This document shows, one piece after another, positions 35,556 through 44,311 of a DNA stretch of 51,967 nucleotides (the stretch's first letter is position 1; each line of letters opens with the position of its first letter). The notes under the pieces were generated by a model. That model had not been told where the DNA came from. It did no database searches and saw only the letters and a list, made by a program, of their open reading frames with translations. The stretch covers positions 1 through 51,967 of the forward strand of contig NZ_JAMLJL010000022.1 in NCBI RefSeq assembly GCF_023634845.1. Reading direction: 5' to 3'. This DNA is from Flavobacterium amniphilum (GTDB taxonomy: Bacteria > Bacteroidota > Bacteroidia > Flavobacteriales > Flavobacteriaceae). Made by a program: the position numbers and the translations under genes.

Positions 35556-36763
35556 AATTCCAATGCTTTTCTTGGATTACCACCCATCAAGATTTCTGTT
35601 GGGTTTTCCAATGCTTCTTTCACAGCCACTAAGAAACCAACCGACTCACGTCCGTCGATGATTCTGTGGTCATAAGACAATGCTACGAACATTACCGGAG
35701 CAATAACGATTTGTCCGTTTTTAACGATCGCTCTGTCCACTACATTGTGCATTCCAAGGATACCAGACTGAGGAGGGTTGATGATAGGAGTCGATAACAT
35801 CGATCCGAATACACCACCGTTAGAAATCGTGAATGTACCACCTGTCATTTCATCCACAGTGATTTGTCCGTCACGTGCACGTAAAGCCAAACGTTTGATT
35901 TCAGCTTCCACACCACGGAAAGATAACAATTCAGCGTTACGCATTACCGGAACCATTAATCCTTTTGGTCCTGAAACTGCAACTGAGATATCACAGAAGT
36001 CATAAGAAATTTTCTCCTGACCGTCGATCATTGAGTTTACATCCGGGTACAATTGTAAAGCGCGTGTTACCGCTTTAGTGAAGAAAGACATAAAGCCTAA
36101 TCCCATTTGGTGTTTTGCTTTGAATTCTTCTTTGTACTGATCACGTAATTTATAAATTTCAGTCATGTCAACTTCATTGAAAGTAGTCAACATCGCTGTT
36201 TCGTTTTTAGCAGCTACCAAACGCTCTGCTACTTTACGGCGTAACATTGATAATTTTGATCTTTCAGAACCACGAGAACCTCCTGTTGGAGTTCCCATTG
36301 AAGGTACAGCGTTTGCTGCATCTTCGGTAGTGATTCTTCCTGCTTTACCTGTACCGGATACAGTTGCAGGATCGATGTTTTTCTCTGCTAATATTTTTTT
36401 GGCAGCCGGTGAAGCTGAACCTGTAGCATACGTAGTTTCTGCAGCTGGAGCAGCTTTAGGCGCTTCAGCCTTTGGAGCTTCCTCTACTTTTACGGTTGCT
36501 GAGCTTGTCGAAGCATCCGGTTTAGCTGCATCCGTATCGATTAAACAAACTACAGCACCTACAGCTACCGTATCACCTTCTTCTGCTTTAAGCGTAATGA
36601 TTCCGCTCATTTCAGCCGGTAATTCCAGTGTTGCTTTATCTGAATCAACTTCTGCAATGGCTTGGTCTTTTTCTACATAGTCTCCGTCTTTTACTAACCA
36701 AGTTGCAATTTCTACTTCCTTGATTGACTCTCCCGGTGAAGGGACTTTCATTTCTAAAATCAT
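35552..36763 (-). CDS. odhB: 2-oxoglutarate dehydrogenase E2, dihydrolipoyllysine succinyltransferase
   Basis: This 403-residue protein has a lipoyl domain (1-77; lipoylated Lys in EVDSDKATLELPAEMSG, about K43), an Ala/Pro/Glu-rich linker, a peripheral subunit-binding domain (SPAAKKILAEKNIDPATVSG TGKAGRITTED, about 118-150) and a catalytic core with YDHRIIDGRE (about 367-376), the H-x3-D-G motif. It transfers succinyl from E1 to CoA in the TCA cycle. It is downstream of odhA on the same strand, 54 bp apart. A copy of a dispersed 15-bp repeat is built into the linker coding sequence. Confidence 0.96.
   Translation of the reverse strand: MILEMKVPSPGESIKEVEIATWLVKDGDYVEKDQAIAEVDSDKATLELPAEMSGIITLKAEEGDTVAVGAVVCLIDTDAAKPDASTSSATVKVEEAPKAEAPKAAPAAETTYATGSASPAAKKILAEKNIDPATVSGTGKAGRITTEDAANAVPSMGTPTGGSRGSERSKLSMLRRKVAERLVAAKNETAMLTTFNEVDMTEIYKLRDQYKEEFKAKHQMGLGFMSFFTKAVTRALQLYPDVNSMIDGQEKISYDFCDISVAVSGPKGLMVPVMRNAELLSFRGVEAEIKRLALRARDGQITVDEMTGGTFTISNGGVFGSMLSTPIINPPQSGILGMHNVVDRAIVKNGQIVIAPVMFVALSYDHRIIDGRESVGFLVAVKEALENPTEILMGGNPRKALEL
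36499..36513. repeat. CTGAGCTTGTCGAAG repeat, copy 2, inside odhB linker
   Basis: The 15-bp core lies in frame within the flexible linker of odhB, encoding ASTSSA. One base differs from the copy at 35537. Confidence 0.7.
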
Positions 36764-36817
36764 CGGTTATAATTTTATAAAGTGTTGTTATATATCAGTT
36801 TATCAAAAATACAATTT

Positions 36818-39586
36818 TTATTGGAATAAGGTTTTGTCAAAAACCATCGCAATAGCCGCGGCATGACGTTTTTTGGAACGTACATAACTTCCCGCTGCCG
36901 GTGCACTGTATGCTTTAGGTGATGCCACTCTGAATTTCACTTCGTTGAAGTTCATCAGCATGAATCCGTAAGCACCCATGTTTCTTGGTTCTTCCTGAGC
37001 CCAAACGTAATCATCCGCATTAGGGTATTTGGCAATGATGGCTTTCATTTGTTCCACCGGTAACGGGAACAATTGCTCCAATCTTACCAAGGCCACATCG
37101 TTTCTTCCGTTTGCTTCTCTTTCCGCTTTTAAGTCGTAGTAGAATTTACCCGTACAGAATACCAATGTTTTGATATCAGCAGCATTTACGTTTGCATCGT
37201 CTATTACTTCCTGGAATTCACCGTTAGTAAATTCAGCTACCGAAGAAACCGCTTCCGGGTGACGTAGTAAACTCTTAGGTGTCATTACTACTAATGGTTT
37301 ACGGAACTTCGTTACCATCTGTCTTCTTAATAAGTGGAAGAAGTTGGCCGGTGTCGTACAATCGGCTACATACATATTATGGTGTGCACATAGTTGTAAG
37401 AAACGCTCCATACGTGCCGAAGAGTGTTCAGCTCCCTGGTTTTCGTATCCGTGCGGTAATAACATTACAATACCATTCTGGTTGTTCCATTTGTCTTCTG
37501 CAGCAGAGATGTACTGGTCAATCATAATTTGAGCACCGTTTCCGAAATCCCCGAACTGAGCTTCCCAGATCGTTAAGGCATTCGGGTTAGCCAAAGCATA
37601 ACCGTATTCGAAACCTAACACACCATATTCTGAAAGGTGTGAGTTGTATACTGAGAAATTACCTTTTTTGTTAGGGATGTGATTCAACAAGATTACTTCT
37701 TCTTCTGAATCCTCTACCTTAATAACAGCATGACGGTGTGAGAATGTACCACGCTCAACGTCCTGACCGGAAATACGTACATCGTATCCTTCCGTTAATA
37801 AAGATCCGTAAGCTAACATTTCACCCATAGCCCAATCCAGTTTATCTGTTTCGGTATACATGGTTTTTCTGTCACCGATCAGTTTTGTGATTTTGCTGAT
37901 GAATTTTTTATCGGATGGCAATTCGGTTACTGTTTTGGCAACAGCGTCAATTACTTCCTTGCTTACTTTTGTCTCATACTTCTGAAGCATTCCTTCCGCT
38001 TCCACTTGTTCGAAACCTTTCCACTCATCCTGCATGAACGGAGAAATTACCGTTAAGTCTTTTTTGCGTGAGTTTTCCAGGTTTTCTTCCAAAGAAGCTT
38101 TGTATTCGTCTTCAAGAGACTTTACATAATTTCCGTCGATGGCACCTTCTGCTGTTAATTGTTCAGCATAAATGTCTCTTGGGTTTTTATGTTTTGAAAT
38201 TGCTTTGTATAAAATAGGTTGTGTAAACTTAGGTTCGTCACCTTCGTTATGCCCGTATTTTCTGTATCCCAATAAATCGATGAATACATCAGTCCCGAAT
38301 TCCATGCGGTATTCAAGGGCGAATAACATAGCGTGTACTACAGCTTCAGCGTCGTCAGCATTCACGTGTAATACCGGAGATAAGGTTACTTTGGCGATAT
38401 CGGTACAGTAAGTAGATGAACGTGCATCTAAATAGTTAGTGGTAAATCCTACCTGGTTGTTGAACACCACGTGGATGGTACCATTGGTTTTATATCCGTC
38501 CAGTTTAGCCATCTGGATGATTTCATAGACAATACCCTGACCGGCTACGGCAGCGTCACCGTGAACGGCGATAGGCAATACCTTAGAGAAATCCTGTGGG
38601 TAATATTTATCCTGTTTGGCACGGGTAATACCTTCAATCACGGCACCAACAGTTTCAAGGTGCGAAGGGTTTGGTGCTAAATTGATGTTGATGTTTTTTC
38701 CGTTAGCGGTTTGTCTGTTGGCCGTTAAACCCAAGTGGTATTTTACGTCACCGTCAAACAATGCATCGTCGTCGTAATCTTTTCCGTCAAATTCAGAGAA
38801 GATATCCTGAGTCGGTTTTCCGAAAACATTAGCCAAAACGTTCAAACGTCCACGGTGGGCCATACCCATTACGAATTGCTCCACACCTTTATCGGCAGCA
38901 GCTTCGATTAAGAAATCCAAAGCCGGGATTGCAGATTCGATACCTTCTAACGAGAAACGTTTCTGACCTACATATTTAGTATGTAAGAAGTTCTCGAAAG
39001 AAACCGCTTCGTTTAATTTCTTAAGGATGCGTTTCTTTTGGTCGGTATTGAAATTAGGTAAGTTGTCGTTGATATCCAAACGGCGTTGGATCCAGTCGAT
39101 TACTTTCGGGTCACGGATGTACATATACTCCACACCGATGTGTTGGCAGTATACATTGTCAAGGTGTTTTACGATATCGCGTAAAGAACATGGTTGTAGG
39201 TTCACCACTTTAGCGGCATCGAAAACAGTGTTTAAGTCGGCATCACTTAATCCGAAGTTTTCCAATGATAAAACAGGAGCATAATTTCTTCTGTCGCGTA
39301 CCGGATTGGTTTTAGTGAATAAGTGTCCACGGGTTCTGTACCCGTCAATTAGTTTAAGAACGTTGAATTCTTTTTGTAACTTTTCGGCATTACCGCTGAT
39401 GGGTGCGTCACCATTTGAGATCGCATTTAACTGGTCAACCGGACTTCCAAATTCATTTGCGAAGTCGAAACCTTGAAAAAAAGCTCTCCAGCTAGGCTCT
39501 ACACTATCAGGGTTTTGTAGATATTGTTCGTATAAATCGGCGAAAAAGGCCGTGTGTGCTGCGTTTAAAAAGGAAAACCTATCCAT
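36818..39586 (-). CDS. odhA: 2-oxoglutarate dehydrogenase E1
   Basis: The protein has 922 residues from MDRFSFLNAAHTAFFADLYE QYL, the usual E1o N-terminus; an in-frame ATG 25 codons earlier lies in the leader. Visible blocks include GYRTRGHLFTKTNPVRDR, FVMGMAHRGRLNVLANVFGK, HGDAAVAGQGIVYE (thiamine diphosphate motif region), YRKYGHNEGDEPKFTQP and EAQFGDFGNGAQIMIDQYIS. It decarboxylates 2-oxoglutarate with thiamine diphosphate and passes succinyl to the E2 lipoyl arm. Length is normal. Confidence 0.97.
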   Translation of the reverse strand: MDRFSFLNAAHTAFFADLYEQYLQNPDSVEPSWRAFFQGFDFANEFGSPVDQLNAISNGDAPISGNAEKLQKEFNVLKLIDGYRTRGHLFTKTNPVRDRRNYAPVLSLENFGLSDADLNTVFDAAKVVNLQPCSLRDIVKHLDNVYCQHIGVEYMYIRDPKVIDWIQRRLDINDNLPNFNTDQKKRILKKLNEAVSFENFLHTKYVGQKRFSLEGIESAIPALDFLIEAAADKGVEQFVMGMAHRGRLNVLANVFGKPTQDIFSEFDGKDYDDDALFDGDVKYHLGLTANRQTANGKNININLAPNPSHLETVGAVIEGITRAKQDKYYPQDFSKVLPIAVHGDAAVAGQGIVYEIIQMAKLDGYKTNGTIHVVFNNQVGFTTNYLDARSSTYCTDIAKVTLSPVLHVNADDAEAVVHAMLFALEYRMEFGTDVFIDLLGYRKYGHNEGDEPKFTQPILYKAISKHKNPRDIYAEQLTAEGAIDGNYVKSLEDEYKASLEENLENSRKKDLTVISPFMQDEWKGFEQVEAEGMLQKYETKVSKEVIDAVAKTVTELPSDKKFISKITKLIGDRKTMYTETDKLDWAMGEMLAYGSLLTEGYDVRISGQDVERGTFSHRHAVIKVEDSEEEVILLNHIPNKKGNFSVYNSHLSEYGVLGFEYGYALANPNALTIWEAQFGDFGNGAQIMIDQYISAAEDKWNNQNGIVMLLPHGYENQGAEHSSARMERFLQLCAHHNMYVADCTTPANFFHLLRRQMVTKFRKPLVVMTPKSLLRHPEAVSSVAEFTNGEFQEVIDDANVNAADIKTLVFCTGKFYYDLKAEREANGRNDVALVRLEQLFPLPVEQMKAIIAKYPNADDYVWAQEEPRNMGAYGFMLMNFNEVKFRVASPKAYSAPAAGSYVRSKKRHAAAIAMVFDKTLFQ

Positions 39587-39699
39587 AATATTGGTCTGAG
39601 GACGATTTAGGTTAAAAAATTTATGCAAAAGTATAAACTTTTCGGCTAATCTTTTAAACAAAATAGTACATTTATGTGTTTAATTTTTAAATATTTAAA

Positions 39700-40245
39700 A
39701 TGATGTTAAAAATTGGTGGGAACTTTGTTAAAATGATTTTTATTTTCGGGATATTTTTTAATAGTGCAATTTCCGGAGCACAAAACGATTCAATACCAAA
39801 GGCTAAAGGAGAATTCTGGAAGAAAGTACAATTTGGCGGAGGGATAGGACTTGGTTTCGGGAACCGTTACACGAATGTATCCGTTTCCCCGATGATGTAT
39901 TATAATGTAAACCCTACTTTATCTTTAGGAGTGGGTTTAAACGGGAGTTACTCGAAAGACAAAAACTATTATGAGTCATGGATTTACGGAGGAAGCGTAG
40001 GAGCTATTGTGAATCCTATAGATTATATACAACTTTCGGCTGAATTAGAGCAACTTCGTGCCAATGTAGAGTTTAAAGAAAGTGTAGGCGGGATGAAAGA
40101 CAATTTTTGGAACACAGCTTTATTTATAGGAGCAGGTTACCGCAGTAATAATTTTACGATAGGAATCCGTTATAATGTGCTGTATGATGATGATAACCGG
40201 ATTTATTCAGATCCGTGGATGCCTTTTGTAAGGGTGGTGTTTTAA
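39700..40245 (+). CDS. Putative outer-membrane beta-barrel protein
   Basis: This 181-residue protein has an N-terminal signal (MIFIFGIFFNSAISGAQ) and alternating strands (FGGGIGLGFGNRYTNVSVSP, LSLGVGLNGSYSK, FIGAGYRSNNFTIGIRYNVL) ending VPFVRVVF-like with a terminal Phe. Homologues beside odhA are often labelled alpha-ketoglutarate decarboxylase, but nothing in the sequence supports an enzyme. The start could also be an ATG 36 bp downstream (MIFIFG). Confidence 0.75.
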   Translation: MMLKIGGNFVKMIFIFGIFFNSAISGAQNDSIPKAKGEFWKKVQFGGGIGLGFGNRYTNVSVSPMMYYNVNPTLSLGVGLNGSYSKDKNYYESWIYGGSVGAIVNPIDYIQLSAELEQLRANVEFKESVGGMKDNFWNTALFIGAGYRSNNFTIGIRYNVLYDDDNRIYSDPWMPFVRVVF

Positions 40246-40270
40246 AAGGAATTTACTACATATAATAAGA

Positions 40271-40296
40271 AGGAGAGCAATGGCTCTCCTTTTTAA
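40271..40296. terminator. Bidirectional terminator
   Basis: AGGAGAGC / GCTCTCCT with an AATG loop and T5 separates the barrel gene from the convergent peptide cluster. Confidence 0.85.
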
Positions 40297-40303
40297 TTAG
40301 GTG

Positions 40304-40474
40304 TTATTTACTTTTGCTTTCTGTTCCGCAAACAGATGAACATTGGGATGAAATTGTTCTGTTAGATGTTGGCACATCACTATCGCCACCATATAGCTTT
40401 TTCATTTGATCTGCATTCAGTTCTGTTACAGATTGTTTGTTGAATTGTAATTTCAGTCTGTTTTCTTTTTTTAT
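40304..40474 (-). pseudogene. GG-leader peptide with start codon changed to ATA
   Basis: The frame from ATA at 40474 encodes KKENRLKLQFNKQSVTELNA DQMKKLYGG then DSDVPTSNRTISSQCSSVCG TESKSK. It is nearly identical to the peptide at 40484-40669 in its first 30 residues and in the preceding 15 bases (gatATGAAA there, gatATAAAA here). An in-frame stop precedes the ATA and no alternative ATG/GTG/TTG exists. The core is intact (two Cys, several Ser/Thr), so loss of the start is recent or ATA is used weakly. Confidence 0.7.
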
Positions 40475-40483
40475 ATCGTTTTT

Positions 40484-40669
40484 TTATGGATTAGTTGGAG
40501 GTAGTCCGCCGTCTTCTGTTCCGCAAAGAGCTGAACATAGGGATGAAACAGTTCTGTCAGATGTTGGTATGCCACTATCACCACCATATAAATTTTTCAT
40601 TTGGTCAGCATTCAGTTCAGTTACAGATTGCTTGTTGAATTGTAATTTCAGTCTGTTTTCTTTTTTCAT
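40484..40669 (-). CDS. GG-leader peptide precursor (CSALC core)
   Basis: The peptide has 61 residues: leader MKKENRLKLQFNKQSVTELN ... LYGG; core DSGIPTSDRTVSSLCSALCG TEDGGLPPTNP with C-x3-C and many Ser/Thr. The C-terminal TEDGxLPxTNP is shared with the next peptide upstream. It is the second of three in a minus-strand run divergent from regulator 2. Confidence 0.85.
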   Translation of the reverse strand: MKKENRLKLQFNKQSVTELNADQMKNLYGGDSGIPTSDRTVSSLCSALCGTEDGGLPPTNP

Positions 40670-40678
40670 ATCATTTTT

Positions 40679-40870
40679 TTATGGATTAGTTGTAGGTAGT
40701 GCACCGTCTTCTGTTCTGCAATTCAAAGAAGTGGTGGTTATGGTTCTCTGATCTGAAATACTGCCATTTGTTGTAATACCACCGGCGTTGATTTCCATTA
40801 ATTGTTGCCCGTTAAGTTCTAAAACACCAATCTTTTTAAAGGCTAATTTTTCTACTTTGTTTTTTTTCAT
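40679..40870 (-). CDS. GG-leader peptide precursor (NCRTEDG core)
   Basis: The peptide has 63 residues from MKKNKVEKLAFKKIGVLELN; an upstream ATG overlaps the promoter and is unlikely. The leader ends INAGG. The core ITTNGSISDQRTITTTSLNC RTEDGALPTTNP has one Cys and eleven Ser/Thr. It is the first gene of the three-peptide run. Confidence 0.82.
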   Translation of the reverse strand: MKKNKVEKLAFKKIGVLELNGQQLMEINAGGITTNGSISDQRTITTTSLNCRTEDGALPTTNP

Positions 40871-40891
40871 AATATTTGTCTGATTTTTTTT

Positions 40892-40899
40892 CAAATGTA
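40892..40899 (-). promoter_or_regulatory. -7 box TACATTTG of the minus-strand peptide run
   Basis: TACATTTG lies 22 bp before the first peptide start. An AT-rich dyad, CACCTTTTTTTATAAAAAAC (40931-40950), sits between it and the divergent regulator 2, a reasonable place for an operator. Confidence 0.45.
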
Positions 40900-40986
40900 T
40901 TGTTTTCTGCTTTTGAAAATAAAAAACAAACACCTTTTTTTATAAAAAACGTTTTTGCTAATACCCAGTGTTTACAATTGTTTACC

Positions 40987-42783
40987 ATGAAAAAGTACTT
41001 TTTTTTTCTTTTTGTTATTATAGGTAGTGTCCATGCCCAAGATCAGATGGCATTATATGATTCGATTGTTAAATACCAGTTTAACAATTCAGAATTAGCG
41101 AAGCATTACAGCTTTGAATTATTGAAACTGTCAAAAGAAAACAAACTGATCAACGGTGAGTGCAACGCCTATTTTCATCTTGCTGATATTTATAGTGCAA
41201 TGGAGCAGAAAGACAGCACATTGTATTATTATGATAAGGCAATACAAAAGGCAGAGGAAAAAGGAAGGTATAATCTGGTTCTTATTTACAAGATTAATAA
41301 AGCGAATTATTTTTTCTGTCAATTTGATTATGAAGCATCACTTGTTACTTATAATGAATCTCTTGAGTTGGCCAAAAGCAATAATAATGAGAGTCTTTAC
41401 GAATATGTTTTGTTTAAAAGAGGGCGCATTGATTATGAACTTGAAAAGTACAGCCAAGCATTAGAAGTTTTTAAAAAGAGCAGTAAGGTTAAAAGTTTTG
41501 AGCCGGCAATTGGATTGGAGGTTCAACTCAGCATTGCCCGGACTTACATAAAATTGAAGCAGCCTGAGCAGGCATTGGTCTACATTGATTCGGGAATCAG
41601 GAACTCGAGAATACATAAACATGTTGTTTTCGGGATTAATTTCCGGGTTGAAAAGGGGATTTACCTGATTGCCAAAAAGAAATTCAGTGAAGCTGAAAAA
41701 GTTTTTGCTGAAGCGGAATCAATGGTAACCCAAACTAACGATCAGGATATAATTTATCATGTATTGCTCAATAAATCGAAATTGTACCTGCTTGAGGACA
41801 GGAAGAAAGAAGCAATTGCAACCTTGGAAGGTTTACTAAAGAAAAATAATGCGGATACCATACCGGTAGAATATTTAGTAGAAATCTACTATTTGCTGGC
41901 AGAGAGTTACCGTTTGACAGATAATGCAGTATCATCCAATGAGTATTACCAAAAATATATAGCCGAATCCAAAAAAATAGGTAAGAAAAAGATTGATACC
42001 ATTGATTACCTGCATTCTATGGATGTTTCTGAAATAGAAAGCCAGAAAGCTTCCCTGGTTATGCAGAAATGGTTTTTAATAACTGCCTTTTCGGTTTTAG
42101 GTGTTTTTGTAATTTTTCTTTATTTCAGAAAGAGAAGAAACGATCGTGAAAACCAATCGAAGTTTGAAAGTCTTATCAGAAGAATAGATGAATATGAAGC
42201 CGAGCGCAATGCCGAAAAGGAATCTTATACCGAAGATCAGGAACATCATATAGCCAAAAACACCATTACCTATATTGAAGTTGGGGGAAATGAGCCTGTT
42301 TTCACCGAAAATGAATCCGATACTGATTCAGTAACTGCTGATGAAGAATCAGAAGGATTGGAAGAATTTAATGAAAATCATGCTAATGAAACCAGTTCCG
42401 GATTCATAATTAAGGATGAAACCGTTAATGAAATCCTTGAAGGTTTAGTCAAACTTGAAGAAAAGAAATACTTCCTGAAACAGGAGTGTACGCTGCATAC
42501 CGTAGCCAAGAAACTCAAAACCAATACGGCTTATCTTTCTAAAATCGTGAATAACGAACTGGGGAAAAGCTTCAGTACTTATATCAATGAGCTCCGCATT
42601 AACTATGTTATTGTCGAATTAAAGAACAATGCGAGGTTAAGATCTTACTCTGTTAACGCGATTGCAGTCGAAATCGGTTACAAAAGGCCTGATGCTTTTA
42701 CCCGTTATTTTAAGGAAGCAACCGGTATAACTCCTACTATTTATATTAAAAAGATCAATCAGCACATGGAAAACACTAAATAG
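40987..42783 (+). CDS. TPR - transmembrane - AraC-type HTH regulator (regulator 2)
   Basis: The protein has 598 residues from MKKYFFFLFVIIGSVHAQ (signal peptide; the longer frame lacks one). TPR helices occupy about 30-350 (DIYSAMEQKDSTLYYYDKAI, YSQALEVFKKSSK). A single membrane helix at about 363-381 (WFLITAFSVLGVFVIFLYF) is followed by an acidic linker (ENESDTDSVTADEESEGLEE) and a C-terminal AraC double HTH (TLHTVAKKLKTNTAYLSKIV ... VNAIAVEIGYKRPDAFTRYF). It is the close paralogue of regulator 3. It is divergent from three peptide genes and upstream of the main array. Confidence 0.88.
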   Translation: MKKYFFFLFVIIGSVHAQDQMALYDSIVKYQFNNSELAKHYSFELLKLSKENKLINGECNAYFHLADIYSAMEQKDSTLYYYDKAIQKAEEKGRYNLVLIYKINKANYFFCQFDYEASLVTYNESLELAKSNNNESLYEYVLFKRGRIDYELEKYSQALEVFKKSSKVKSFEPAIGLEVQLSIARTYIKLKQPEQALVYIDSGIRNSRIHKHVVFGINFRVEKGIYLIAKKKFSEAEKVFAEAESMVTQTNDQDIIYHVLLNKSKLYLLEDRKKEAIATLEGLLKKNNADTIPVEYLVEIYYLLAESYRLTDNAVSSNEYYQKYIAESKKIGKKKIDTIDYLHSMDVSEIESQKASLVMQKWFLITAFSVLGVFVIFLYFRKRRNDRENQSKFESLIRRIDEYEAERNAEKESYTEDQEHHIAKNTITYIEVGGNEPVFTENESDTDSVTADEESEGLEEFNENHANETSSGFIIKDETVNEILEGLVKLEEKKYFLKQECTLHTVAKKLKTNTAYLSKIVNNELGKSFSTYINELRINYVIVELKNNARLRSYSVNAIAVEIGYKRPDAFTRYFKEATGITPTIYIKKINQHMENTK

Positions 42784-42824
42784 TGTAATTATTTGATTTT
42801 GTGTTATTTGTATTAGTTTTTCAG

Positions 42825-42858
42825 CACACTTTTTTATAAAAAGGTGTGTTTCTCATTT
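42825..42858 (+). terminator. Terminator after regulator 2
   Basis: CACACTTTTTTATAAAAAGG TGTG folds into an AT-rich stem, followed by CTCATTTTTTT. The equivalent position after regulator 3 (47594) has a GC-rich terminator. Confidence 0.55.
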
Positions 42859-42930
42859 TTTTACTTCCTAAATCCTCTTTTACTTTGGCTCAACGAAAAT
42901 GAATAAGGCGCCATTCAATTTCGCTTGCTT

Positions 42931-42995
42931 AAAACAGATGTGGAAGATGCTGTTTTATCCGAAAATTTAACAAAATAAAAACCGGCAAGTTGTTG
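42931..42995 (+). promoter_or_regulatory. Conserved hairpin element A
   Basis: AAACAGATGTGGAAGATGCT GTTT forms a hairpin followed by GAAAATTTAACAAAATAAA and AACAAGTTGTTG-like sequence. The same order occurs at 47761-47827, again after a TPR-AraC regulator and before a leader-like small peptide. It is probably a regulatory element at the head of each array. The rest of 42859-43105 shows no gene. Confidence 0.55.
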
Positions 42996-43105
42996 TAAGG
43001 AATTATTGTACAGAGGTGAAGCAGATTATAATCTGATAAATGTTTTTGCCCTTCCATTACTTCTCACAAGGCTTGTTTGTTGAAAGAAAGTTTTAATTAC
43101 AAACA

Positions 43106-43243
43106 ATGCATCTGAAAAAAAACAAAAGACTGAACCGGAATACAATTTTTGAATTGAATGATCCAGAGGAACTTGATCATAAGCAAACCGGAGTTAGGTT
43201 AATTGTCTTCAGGCTTAAAGAGGCACTGAAAAGAATCCTTTAA
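43106..43243 (+). CDS. Leader-like small peptide without GG (array-head peptide 1)
   Basis: The peptide has 45 residues: MHLKKNKRLNRNTIFELNDP EELDHKQTG then VRLIVFRLKEALKRIL. The N-terminal half resembles GG leaders (N-[TS]-x-F-E-L-N-D) but the GG is missing and there is no Ser/Thr/Cys core; the tail is a basic amphipathic helix. A homologue with the same position is at 47927. It may be a signal, carrier or regulatory peptide, or a decayed precursor; the recurrence argues against decay. Confidence 0.6.
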   Translation: MHLKKNKRLNRNTIFELNDPEELDHKQTGVRLIVFRLKEALKRIL

Positions 43244-43290
43244 AGTGTAATCCTTATTAAACCATTGTTTTTAAAGTAATTAATTCTTTC

Positions 43291-43325
43291 GGGGAAGAAC
43301 CTGAAAATCCTGTCAAAGAGTAGGG
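43291..43325 (+). promoter_or_regulatory. Array 5' element E1
   Basis: GGGGAAGAACCTGAAAATCC followed by TGTCAAAGAGTAGGG ends 22 nt before the first peptide start. It is one of six copies (consensus GGAGnAACCTGAAAATCC, then nnnAAAGAGTAGG). Confidence 0.65.
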
Positions 43326-43347
43326 ACTAATTCAAAAATTAAGAACA

Positions 43348-43560
43348 ATGAAAAATCAATCAGCGAATACCAAACTGCTTTTTGAAAAAACAGCCATTGT
43401 TGAATTGAACGATGATCAGTTGATGGCTTTTCATGGAGCCGGTTTGGGAGATGCCATACAATCGGCAGTAGCATCTTTTGTACAAAACATGCCCGCAGGG
43501 ACTAATGCAGCTATCGTTTCGGCAGCAGTGAATTTTGCACAGACGTTGCAATTGCCATAA
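43348..43560 (+). CDS. GG-type peptide precursor, hydrophobic Cys-free core
   Basis: The peptide has 70 residues. Leader MKNQSANTKLLFEKTAIVEL NDDQLMAFHGA has GA in place of GG. The core GLGDAIQSAVASFVQNMPAG TNAAIVSAAVNFAQTLQLP is Ala/Ser-rich, amphipathic and without Cys, unlike typical lanthipeptide cores. Confidence 0.8.
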   Translation: MKNQSANTKLLFEKTAIVELNDDQLMAFHGAGLGDAIQSAVASFVQNMPAGTNAAIVSAAVNFAQTLQLP

Positions 43561-43589
43561 ATCAATTAATTAACTAAAATTTTATAATC

Positions 43590-43793
43590 ATGAAAAAACA
43601 AAATGCAAACAAATTGGCTTTTGCCAAAAAAAACGTAACCGAATTGAACATTGAAGAGTTGAACAAAATCCAAGGAGGAACCGGGTATTACAATCAGTAT
43701 CCAACTAATCCTTTAGGATGTACTTACTGTATAGCCAGCAGTAACGGGCCCGGTACTATTGGGGAGTATTATGAAACAATTATTCTGCAATAA
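43590..43793 (+). CDS. GG-leader peptide, CxxC-SSNG core type
   Basis: The peptide has 67 residues. Leader MKKQNANKLAFAKKNVTELN IEELNKIQGG; core TGYYNQYPTNPLGCTYCIAS SNGPGTIGEYYETIILQ. The C-x2-C-I-[AS]-S-S-N-G motif recurs at 48187 and 48744, defining one core class. Confidence 0.88.
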   Translation: MKKQNANKLAFAKKNVTELNIEELNKIQGGTGYYNQYPTNPLGCTYCIASSNGPGTIGEYYETIILQ

Positions 43794-43799
43794 TCAATT

Positions 43800-43985
43800 A
43801 TGAAAAAACAAAATGTAAACAGCAAGTTGGCTTTTGATAAAAAGTCAGTTGCAGAATTAAACAGTAAAGAAATGGAAGATGTACTTGGAGGAACAAATGC
43901 TTTTGGTTATCCACAGGTTGTTATTTACATGACTCCGGCAATCTTCACATCAGGACTTATTGGGGAAGAAGGGAATGCTAATTAA
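43800..43985 (+). CDS. GG-leader peptide, Cys-free core
   Basis: The peptide has 61 residues. The leader ends MEDVLGG; core TNAFGYPQVVIYMTPAIFTS GLIGEEGNAN contains Thr/Ser but no Cys. It starts 6 bp after the previous stop, so the two are probably cotranscribed. Confidence 0.85.
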   Translation: MKKQNVNSKLAFDKKSVAELNSKEMEDVLGGTNAFGYPQVVIYMTPAIFTSGLIGEEGNAN

Positions 43986-44003
43986 TCTATTAATCTGAAT
44001 ATT

Positions 44004-44180
44004 ATGAAAAAACAAAGTGGAAATGTTTTGGCTTTTGCAAAAGCTTCAATAACCGAATTAAACGAGATTTTGTTGTCAGAAATCAACGGCGGCTCAACTA
44101 TTAACGGTGGGATTGACTGTTCCGGCTGTTGCTGTGACCCATTGGTGGATGCAATGAAACCTAAAAATATTCTGCAATAG
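44004..44180 (+). CDS. GG-leader peptide, CSGCxC core type
   Basis: The peptide has 58 residues. Leader MKKQSGNVLAFAKASITELN EILLSEINGG; core STINGGIDCSGCCCDPLVDA MKPKNILQ with four Cys. The D/S-C-S-G-C-x-C motif links it to peptides at 45166, 49519, 49716, 49913 and 50664. Confidence 0.88.
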   Translation: MKKQSGNVLAFAKASITELNEILLSEINGGSTINGGIDCSGCCCDPLVDAMKPKNILQ

Positions 44181-44311
44181 AATATAAAGAGTAGCAATTG
44201 ATTTATGACTTATTGATTGAAGTTTATATCATGCCCAAGCCGCTTAGGTTATTAAAAAAATGATACGATGTAAAGCTTAATTTTGAATGATGTCAGGAAT
44301 TTCAATTGTAA

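Noticed and set aside
39700..40245. Alpha-ketoglutarate decarboxylase
   Set aside because: The name is attached to similar genes by proximity to odhA; the sequence has a signal peptide and beta-barrel pattern and no thiamine-diphosphate motif.
42825..42858. Operator shared with 40931-40950 (TTTTTTTATAAAAAA)
   Set aside because: The similarity is mostly A/T runs, and the position after a stop codon fits a terminator better.
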